Below are positions 8,499 to 15,800 of a stretch of 64,000 nucleotides of DNA, piece after piece. The translations under genes were made by a program, and so were the position numbers. The first letter of the stretch is position 1, and the number at the start of each line of letters is the position of its first letter. The notes below the pieces were generated by a model. The model made no database searches. It was not told the origin of the DNA and worked only from the letters and a program-made list of their open reading frames with translations. This stretch comes from an uncultured Prevotellaceae bacterium (GTDB lineage: Bacteria > Bacteroidota > Bacteroidia > Bacteroidales > Bacteroidaceae): NCBI GenBank assembly GCA_902781315.1, contig CACZIT010000001.1:1-64000 (forward strand), written 5' to 3'.

Positions 8499-9377
8499 AT
8501 GAATTCTACCACCCACAATCCTCTCGGTCTGGCCACCGCTGAGCCGAAAAACGACAAGACGACTGTGCAGCGTCCGCTGATTCTCATCTCCAACGACGAC
8601 GGCTTCGATGCCAATGGCATACGTGCACTGGCCGATATGGTGAGTCCCTTCGGCGATGTGCTCATTTGTGCTCCCGACGGACCGCGTTCTGGCTACTCGT
8701 GCGCCTTCACGGCCGTCGATCCGCTGACGCTGCGCCCGCGTCCGTCGCTGGGCGAGGGCATCGAGGTGTGGTCGTGCAGCGGAACACCGGTCGACTGCGT
8801 GAAGCTGGCCATCGACCAGTTCTGCTTCGAGCACGACGACCCGGCCCACTGCTCTTTTCCTGAGGCCCACCGCCACCGCTTGCCCGACCTCATCCTCGGC
8901 GGCATCAACCACGGCGACAATTCCACCGTCAACAACCACTACTCCGGCACGATGGGCGTGGCCATGGAGGGGTGCCTGAAATACATTCCTTCGATAGCCT
9001 TCTCCAGTTGCTACTACAACCACGATGCCAACCTCGAGCCACTGCGCCCATACGTGCAGCAGATTGTCAGACAGGTGCTCGAAGAAGGCTTGCCGAAGGG
9101 AGTCTGCCTGAACGTGAACTTCCCTGCTCGCGAGCAGTTCGAGGGTGTGCGCATCTGCCGCATGACCTACGGCCGATGGGTCGATGAGGTAGTGCGGCGC
9201 CATCATCCGCGTGGCTACGACTACTACTGGATGGTGGGACGTTACGAAAACGACGAACCCAGTGCTGAGGACACCGACCAGTGGGCACTCAACAACGGCT
9301 TCGTCGCCATCACCCCCACCCATATGGATGTCACTGCCTATGCCTTCATGGACCATCTGCGCGAGTGGAATATTTAA
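8499..9377 (+). CDS. surE: 5'/3'-nucleotidase SurE
   Basis: This 292-residue metal-dependent nucleotidase removes phosphate from nucleoside monophosphates. The N-terminal motif ISNDDGFDANG holds the metal-binding Asp pair, and PDGPRSGYSC and the NHGDNS sequence complete the active site. The ATG at 8499 is chosen because the promoter -7 box ends at 8476, which rules out longer readings upstream. It is followed 73 bp later by lpxB, and the two are probably co-transcribed. Confidence 0.95.
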   Translation: MNSTTHNPLGLATAEPKNDKTTVQRPLILISNDDGFDANGIRALADMVSPFGDVLICAPDGPRSGYSCAFTAVDPLTLRPRPSLGEGIEVWSCSGTPVDCVKLAIDQFCFEHDDPAHCSFPEAHRHRLPDLILGGINHGDNSTVNNHYSGTMGVAMEGCLKYIPSIAFSSCYYNHDANLEPLRPYVQQIVRQVLEEGLPKGVCLNVNFPAREQFEGVRICRMTYGRWVDEVVRRHHPRGYDYYWMVGRYENDEPSAEDTDQWALNNGFVAITPTHMDVTAYAFMDHLREWNI

Positions 9378-9450
9378 AGGTTGAGAAGGCACCTGCGGTG
9401 CCGTTGAGAAGGTTGAGAGTTTTTGATTTTGATGTTTAGCGTTTACTGAA
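9378..9450. repeat. Short intergenic repeat with hairpin
   Basis: The spacer between surE and lpxB repeats GGTTGAGA-type words around a hairpin in which GGCACC faces GGTGCC. It belongs to the same loose family of GTTGAGA-rich intergenic sequence as 1698-1899. Confidence 0.6.
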
Positions 9451-10665
9451 ATGAAATACTATCTGATTGTCGGCGAAGCCTCTGGCGACCTGCACGCCTC
9501 CCATCTGATGCGGTCGCTGCAGAAGGAAGACCCCCAGGCCGAGTTTCGCTTCTTCGGAGGCGACCTCATGTCGGAGGTCGGTGGCACGCGTGTGCGTCAT
9601 TATAAGGAACTGGCCTACATGGGCTTCATACCCGTGCTGCTCCATCTGCCCACCATCTTCCGCAACCTCGCGTTCTGCAAGCGCGACATCACCGAGTGGC
9701 AGCCCGATGCCGTCATCCTCGTCGACTATCCGGGCTTCAACCTGAAGATAGCGAAGTTCCTGCACAAGGAAAGAGTGAAGGCCCTGAAAACGCCCTCTCT
9801 GAAGGGCAGGGTGGGGCAGAGGCTTCCCCGCGTCTTCTATTACATCTCGCCGAAAATCTGGGCCTGGAAGGAGTGGCGCATCCGCAGCATCAAGCGCGAC
9901 GTCGACCAGCTCTTCTCCATCCTGCCCTTCGAGGTGGATTTCTATGAGAAGAAGCACCACTATCCCATCCACTACGTCGGCAATCCCACGGCTCACGAGG
10001 TCAGGGCATACAAAGCCGCTCTCCACACGCCAGAGGGCAAGGCGCAGCTGGCCGTGGCCTTGGCTCCCCTCCTTGAGGAGGGGTTGGGGGAGGCTCCCAT
10101 CATCGCCTTGCTGGCAGGCTCGCGCAAGCAGGAAATCAAGGACAACCTGCCCGCCATGATTGAGGCTGCTGAGCCCTACGCCTCGGAGTATCAGCTTGTC
10201 GTGGCTGGCGCACCGTCCATCGACGATGACTACTACATGCCCTTCATCTCCGGCAAGCCCGTCACCCTGCTGAAAAACCAGACCTACGCCTTGCTCTCGC
10301 ATGCCACCGCAGCCCTCGTCACCAGTGGCACGGCAACCCTCGAGACGGCACTCTTCAACGTGCCGCAGGTGGTGTGCTACAAGACACCCGTGCCACGTCT
10401 CATTCGCTTTGCCTTCAACCACATCATCAAGTGCCGGTTCATCTCGCTCGTCAACCTCATTGCCGACCGCGAGGTGGTGCGCGAACTGCTGGCCGACCGC
10501 TTCTCAGTGGAGAACATCCGCAACGAGCTGCGCCGCCTGCTGCCAGGCCACGATGCCCGCACGACCATGCTCTTCGACTATCGCGATGTGCAGAAGCGGC
10601 TCGGCGACGACATCGCACCCGACAATGCCGCCCAGCTCATGGTGCGCTATCTCAGGCAACAATAA
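9451..10665 (+). CDS. lpxB: Lipid-A-disaccharide synthase
   Basis: This 404-residue family 19 glycosyltransferase joins UDP-2,3-diacylglucosamine and lipid X to form the lipid A disaccharide at the inner membrane. GEASGDLHASHLM near the start and FYYISPKIWAWKEWR (about 129-143) and GSRKQEIKDNLP are LpxB signatures. The protein is some 20-30 residues longer than usual. The excess falls at two places, about 111-126 and 204-214, that encode the G/C-rich palindromic repeat (TPSLKGRVGQ and APLLEEGLGEA). Both are in frame, between conserved blocks, so the enzyme is probably still functional. Confidence 0.96.
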   Translation: MKYYLIVGEASGDLHASHLMRSLQKEDPQAEFRFFGGDLMSEVGGTRVRHYKELAYMGFIPVLLHLPTIFRNLAFCKRDITEWQPDAVILVDYPGFNLKIAKFLHKERVKALKTPSLKGRVGQRLPRVFYYISPKIWAWKEWRIRSIKRDVDQLFSILPFEVDFYEKKHHYPIHYVGNPTAHEVRAYKAALHTPEGKAQLAVALAPLLEEGLGEAPIIALLAGSRKQEIKDNLPAMIEAAEPYASEYQLVVAGAPSIDDDYYMPFISGKPVTLLKNQTYALLSHATAALVTSGTATLETALFNVPQVVCYKTPVPRLIRFAFNHIIKCRFISLVNLIADREVVRELLADRFSVENIRNELRRLLPGHDARTTMLFDYRDVQKRLGDDIAPDNAAQLMVRYLRQQ

Positions 10666-10669
10666 AAAC

Positions 10670-10712
10670 AGGGAGACACGGCATGTCGGCTGTGTCTCCT
10701 TTTATTTTTTTC
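10670..10712 (+). terminator. Intrinsic terminator after lpxB
   Basis: GGAGACAC (from 10672) pairs with GTGTCTCC (10692-10699), followed by TTTTATTTTTTT. It separates lpxB from the convergent gene ending at 10726. Confidence 0.85.
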
Positions 10713-10725
10713 CTAAGTCTGATGC

Positions 10726-11310
10726 TTATTTCGTGCGCGTCAGCGTGAATTTCTTGCCGTCCATTGTGCCGGTGATGGTCTTGCCGTCGGCACTTAGCGT
10801 CATCGTGTCTTGGTCTTTTCCTGTTCCAACGATGACCTGGTTGCCCTTCACGACGTAGGTATCTTTCTGCGACGAAGGGCCGATGGCAAGTGCTGCCTTC
10901 ATGGCCTTGCGCTTAAGCCAGGGAATGCCGGCAGCCTTCATGGCATCGTCGTCAATATTCATGTCCATCTTCATCACCACCTCCGCGGCCGATTTGAATT
11001 CAAGGGTGATGGCTGTTTTCATGCCATTCATCACGCTCTTCGCTTGCTTCATGCCCTTGTCAATCTCGCTGTTCAACTTGGCTGTTTCGGCAGCGGTCAG
11101 CTTGCGACCTCTCTTCTTTTCAGCCTCGGCGATGGCTTCTGCTTTTTTGGCGGCAATGTCCTTTTCTAATTTTTTCAGTTCGTCGTCGAACTGGACTTTC
11201 ATAATGTTTGCATTGTAGTAGACGCGGCCCGTCAGATTGGTCTGTCCGTAAGCGCCGATGCCTATGATGAGCGTCAGTAAGGTCGTCAGGAGGAAATGCT
11301 TCATGTTCAT
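10726..11310 (-). CDS. Uncharacterised secreted protein with lipocalin-like tail
   Basis: I do not recognise this 194-residue protein. It starts at ATG 11310 (a second in-frame ATG is two codons on), with a clear signal peptide ending near GIGAYGQ. The middle (about 30-75) is a Lys/Glu/Ala-rich probable coiled coil. The C-terminal third alternates short polar strands (VKGNQVIVGTG, LSADGKTITGTM) like the strand-turn pattern of small lipocalin-like domains in Bacteroidales. It lies alone between the lpxB terminator and the tRNA-Val terminator. Confidence 0.7.
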   Translation of the reverse strand: MNMKHFLLTTLLTLIIGIGAYGQTNLTGRVYYNANIMKVQFDDELKKLEKDIAAKKAEAIAEAEKKRGRKLTAAETAKLNSEIDKGMKQAKSVMNGMKTAITLEFKSAAEVVMKMDMNIDDDAMKAAGIPWLKRKAMKAALAIGPSSQKDTYVVKGNQVIVGTGKDQDTMTLSADGKTITGTMDGKKFTLTRTK

Positions 11311-11351
11311 GTTCGTTGTTGATTGTTTTTGTAGAGTATTTGTCGTTAAAT

Positions 11352-11393
11352 CAAAAAGAGAAGAGAAATCCCACATGTGGTTTCTCTTCTCTT
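11352..11393 (-). terminator. Terminator of the tRNA-Val transcript
   Basis: An almost perfect stem (AAGAGAAGAGAAA against TTTCTCTTCTCTT) closes a short loop. On the minus strand it is followed by TTTTTGATTT. It begins three bases past the tRNA 3' end. Confidence 0.85.
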
Positions 11394-11395
11394 AG

Positions 11396-11470
11396 TAGGG
11401 ACGCCCGGGCTCGAACCGGGGACCTCTGCAATGTGACTGCAGCGCTCTAAACCAACTGGGCTACGCCCCT
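11396..11470 (-). tRNA. tRNA-Val (CAC)
   Basis: The 75-nt minus-strand sequence folds as a cloverleaf. The acceptor AGGGGCG pairs with CGTCCCT (one G-U pair), the discriminator is A, and the T stem CCCGG/CCGGG closes loop TTCGAGC. The anticodon stem CTGCA/TGCAG closes loop GTCACAT, which puts U33 before CAC. CCA is not encoded. Confidence 0.9.
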
Positions 11471-11491
11471 ATTACTTTCAGTTAGCGGCTG

Positions 11492-11523
11492 CAAAGGTAC
11501 GAACTTTTTCCGTTACCACCAAA
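11492..11523 (-). promoter_or_regulatory. Promoter of tRNA-Val
   Basis: On the minus strand TTTG (11523-11520) and TACCTTTG (11499-11492) are 20 bp apart, just upstream of the tRNA 5' end at 11470. Confidence 0.8.
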
Positions 11524-11607
11524 TTTTTTTGCGATTTTCTTTCCTTTTTTCTTTTTTTTCAAAGGTGCTGCCCTCATTCCCGAGCAAGCTCTTCTCCCGG
11601 CAGGCCT

Positions 11608-11642
11608 CCCCTCCCTATGGGGGAGGGGTTGGGGGTGGGGTT
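11608..11642. repeat. Intergenic copy of the G/C-rich palindromic repeat
   Basis: CTCCCCTCCCTATGGGGGAG is followed by GGGTTGGGGGTGGGG. This has the same architecture as the in-frame copies in pectinesterase, lpxB, GH92 and rsmA. It lies just past the 3' end of the LRR-dockerin gene. Confidence 0.8.
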
Positions 11643-11657
11643 TCCTGTGGCTGGGGC

Positions 11658-12884
11658 TTATTGCCCCGTCTTCCCCAGGATGATATTCACCAGTGCCGTC
11701 ACGTCCGCGATCGTCACGCTGCCGTCGCCGTTGATGTCGGCCATACCCTGGTTAGCAGGCAAGTTCTTTCCAAGGATAATGTTCACCAGCTCCGTCACGT
11801 CGGCAATGGTTATCGAGCCATCGTTGTTCACGTCGCCCTGAGATGTTGCCTCCATCTCTACGATGTTCAGGAACTTGTCCCATGCGGGAGTTGCAAGATA
11901 GGCATCCCTCGTTCCGGCAGGCACGTATAGGGTGGCTTTTGAGAATACTGAGCTATGCGTATCTGCATCCCATATTTGGAAAACATTTTCATTAATCGTA
12001 AATGGATTCTGTATTTCTGAATAAACCGATTCCAAATTGGTACAGCCATTAAAGGCGTAATTATCAATTGCCGAAACAGAACTCGGAATTGTAATAGTGG
12101 TAAGTCCTGTACAATTGAAAAATGCCATGCTTCCTATCTTTGTTACAGAATTGGGAATAGAGATAGACGAAAGTGAACTCATCCCCTGGAATGTATTAGA
12201 AGAAATCGACTTGACAGTATTGGGAATAACAGTATTCATGCAACCAGCAATCATGCTGTTGTCGGATTTCCTTATGATTGCATTGCAGTTGCTTCGAGAG
12301 TCATATTTCGTGTTACCTTCCTCAACAACTATTGTGGATAGCTCTGTGCAATTGGCAAGAACACTTCCTCCAATATATGTAACAGAACGAGGAATCACAA
12401 TTGATTTCAAAGAACTGCAATATTCAAATGCGGCGTAGCCGATACTATTTAAAGATTGTGGAAATTGTATTGACTTAAGTTCGGAACAACCCAAGAAAGC
12501 AAGGTTGTCAATATCTGTCAGTCCTGTAAAATATTGCAATTCATTGAAACTTTTAATATCCTTACTATTGAATAGTTCTTCTTCTATAATGGTAACCGCC
12601 GCTGCCTCATCATAGCTGAGTTCACCGTCACCATCCTCATCCCAATTGCTGACACAGATTGCCCTTACCATAGGGTCAGCAAAATCAATGATGCCTTTAT
12701 CTATGCCGGCCGTCTTTTTCATCGACAGTCGGTTGCCTAACTCATCGTAGGTATAAGTTACGGTAGACCCGTCGGCATACGTCACTTTCGTCAACTGATT
12801 GTTAGCGTCATATTCGTAGGTCTGCGCAAATGTCTGCAGGGTGGCCAGCAGGAGGGCCAGGGTATATGTTATTATCTTATTCAT
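11658..12884 (-). CDS. Secreted LRR-dockerin protein with one YD repeat
   Basis: This 408-residue exported protein has a signal peptide (1-20), a single RHS-type YD repeat (about 22-60: YEYDANNQLTKV, YTYDELGNR), an EF-hand-like stretch (NWDEDGDGELSYDE) and then BspA-type leucine-rich repeats (about 100-330). A C-terminal type I dockerin-like pair of calcium loops (346-408, two DxNxDGSxTIADV repeats) ends it. The modules suggest surface adhesion or complex assembly. It is 13 bp downstream of the giant RHS gene, and its YD repeat and LRRs resemble parts of that neighbour, so it may have arisen from it. Confidence 0.85.
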   Translation of the reverse strand: MNKIITYTLALLLATLQTFAQTYEYDANNQLTKVTYADGSTVTYTYDELGNRLSMKKTAGIDKGIIDFADPMVRAICVSNWDEDGDGELSYDEAAAVTIIEEELFNSKDIKSFNELQYFTGLTDIDNLAFLGCSELKSIQFPQSLNSIGYAAFEYCSSLKSIVIPRSVTYIGGSVLANCTELSTIVVEEGNTKYDSRSNCNAIIRKSDNSMIAGCMNTVIPNTVKSISSNTFQGMSSLSSISIPNSVTKIGSMAFFNCTGLTTITIPSSVSAIDNYAFNGCTNLESVYSEIQNPFTINENVFQIWDADTHSSVFSKATLYVPAGTRDAYLATPAWDKFLNIVEMEATSQGDVNNDGSITIADVTELVNIILGKNLPANQGMADINGDGSVTIADVTALVNIILGKTGQ

Positions 12885-12897
12885 ATCTTTTTACTAG

Positions 12898-15800
12898 TTA
12901 GGGAATTATAGGATACTTGTCTCTATAATGTGTGTCATATTTTTTAAAGTCTTCTTTTATTTTTTTACCACCATCTTTACCGCTTTTTAATATAGAAATT
13001 GGGTTGAGTAACTTTATTGTACCCCCTAAAGAATACACTGGGGATCCATAATTATTCTGATTGTTTGACACATTTTGATTCAGATTAGTTTCGGTACTTT
13101 TCTTCACCAAATCTATTGCGGAGCTATTATTCTTGGTCTTATTATCAACTTTGGGTATTATATAATAATCATCATTCTGTTCTTGACTATTGCTCGTCGT
13201 GGGACCATATGTTTTTTCCATTTCAGTATCAACATAATTATAGCAGTTTTCAAGATCTTTTCCAGAATTGTTTTTTCTACATATCTCGTAGCCCCCATTT
13301 CGTTTGTTTTCAATATATTCCTTTGTATACAACCCTTCGGGATCAATTCCCATCACCGGATTATTATCCGCATAAGGATAGAGGTTTGTGCTCCAGATGG
13401 GGTCTTCGCTGAGGAAGCGGCCGATGGTGGGATCGTAGTGGCGGGCGCGCATGTAGTAGAGGTGGTCGTTGAGGTACATCACGCCATACTTACCTACGTA
13501 CTGGAAGGGGTTGTAGTCGGCCTCTTCCTTTCGCAGCACATTGCCAAAGTCGTCGTATTGGTATTTGTGGGTGATGTTCCCGTTCTCATCGACGATGGCA
13601 ACTACCGAGCCGCGCAGGTCGGTAACGTAGAAACTGAAGACACCGTTGACGACACGTGCCTCCAGTCCGTTGCCGTAGATATATCGTGCGCCGCTCTTCG
13701 AATCGCTGATGACATTGCCCATGCCGAGCGGGTCAACAGCGAAGTTGGTGTCGCCATAGGAGGCGATGAGGCCTGTTGGGTCATAGGTGATTTCCGTCCC
13801 TCCGGCATTAATCAATCGGTCGCTGGCATCCCATGTGTAAGTCTCGGAACCACGCTTTGTTGTATTGCCGTTGGCATCAAACTCAAAGCTGATGTTGCCA
13901 GCCCTTGTGATGCGGTTGGAGTTGTTGTAGCTGTAGCTGACTTCTTCGTCTGAAAGCACTTTCCTGCCAAACGGCTCAAAAGCATTCTGCCTGACAATGT
14001 TCCCGGCATCATCCAGTTCGAGCGTGTAGTTGGCTATCACTGTCCCGTTCTCCATGTAAGTCTTTTTGCCAATGAGCCTGCCTGCCTCGTCGTAGCTATA
14101 GTCCACATAAATGACATTCTTATACCCATACTGGGCTTGTTCTATCTGGTTGTCCTTGCGGTATGAGAAGCGAGCTAATGGGGATTGCATGCTTTGTAAA
14201 TAGTCGTAGTACTCTATTTCTGTCATACGGTTTTGCCCGTCGTATGTGTAGATGGCGGAACCTTCTTTATAATTAATCCCATTACAATTGCCATTGGCAT
14301 CATAGTTGTAAAAAATGAAATCATCATAGTCGTCAGCACTATAGCTACCGGTTAAGCGCCTTAATGCGTCGAACTCAAACTCTCGTTTCTTACTACCTTT
14401 AGTGATGCGTTGCAAGAGAGGACGATCATAATAGTATTCATACTGATAGATACCATCGTCAGTGACGCGGCCCAATCCGTCGTATGTGTAATTGTATGTC
14501 GTTCCGTCCGGCTTGGTGAGGCTCTTGATGGTTCCGTCTGGATTGTAGGTGTAGTGCCTTGTGTTGCCTCCGAATGACACCGAGGTGAGCCAGTCGGTAG
14601 CTTCGTCATAGGAGAGGGTGGTCACGCCGTTTTTGGCATTTGTAATCTTCTTGAGGTTGTCGTTAGCGTCATATTCGTACCGAGTGGCGTGATTGGCAGC
14701 ATCGGTTTCCTTCGTCAGGAAGTCATTTTTATTGTATTCAAACGACTTGGTACGATTCAGTTCGTCGGTCGTGCTGATGAGTCTGCTTGCATTGTCGTAG
14801 TTAGCAGAAGTTTCCAGATTCAGTGCTGGCATCATGGTCTTCGTCAGGTTGCCATAATCGTCGTATTCGAATTGAGTCTTGATGCCCAATGCATTGGTGA
14901 CCTCCATGGGAAGGCCTCTGCTGTCGACGGTTATGTCCGTCGTTACCTCTTCAGGAGCGGAAATGTGGGTCAGATTTCCATTCGAGTCGTAGGTGTAAGT
15001 CGTCGTGTTCCCATTCGGGTCGGTGATGCTGGTGAGATTGTTCATCTCGTCATAGGTCATGTGCGTAGTCGGATTGTCGGAATAGTCCTTCAGTGTGAAA
15101 CTGGTGACGTTTCCTTTCTCATCGTAACAAATATTCTCAATCTCGAGCTCATTATCCTTAATGTAGGTTGGAAGCTCGGGATGCGAGTTGTCGCCATAAG
15201 TATTGCTGTACGAATAATCTTCGGCTCCCGTTATGGTGGTGACGACGTTGTTTGTGTCGAAAGTATAGTTGAATGCCGATGTCTGCCCATTGCGCAAGAC
15301 GTCAACCTGTGAAGTCAGTTGTGTAGCTTGATTGCCATATTCTGCCGTCACCGCTACCGTTGTCTGGGCTGTCGGCACGCCGTTCAGGCCGTTTGTCGTC
15401 TTGGTCAGTCGGCGGTTGGCATCATACTCGTTTTCGATGTAGTTGCCCTTTGGCAGCTGGATTTTGGTCAGTAGTTTCGACACGGCCGGATTCGAGAGAT
15501 TGTTATACTCATAGGTCGTCGTGTTGCCTTCGGCATCGGTGAAGCTCTGCAGTTGCTTCTTGAACGTCTGCGGATTGTCGAAGTAGGTGAAGGAGATAGT
15601 CCTGTTTTCGGGTGCCTGCACTTCTGCGAGCAGGTCAGTGCCTTGGAGATAGCTGAAGTTCAGCGAGCGATGGCCGTCGCTGACGCTGCTGATGCGCTTT
15701 GTGTTGCTGGCACCATTCTCGTAGTTGACGGTCAGCGTGTTGCCGTTGCGGTCGGTGATAGTCGTGAGGTGCAAGATGGCGCTCTCAGAGTTTTCTTGCT

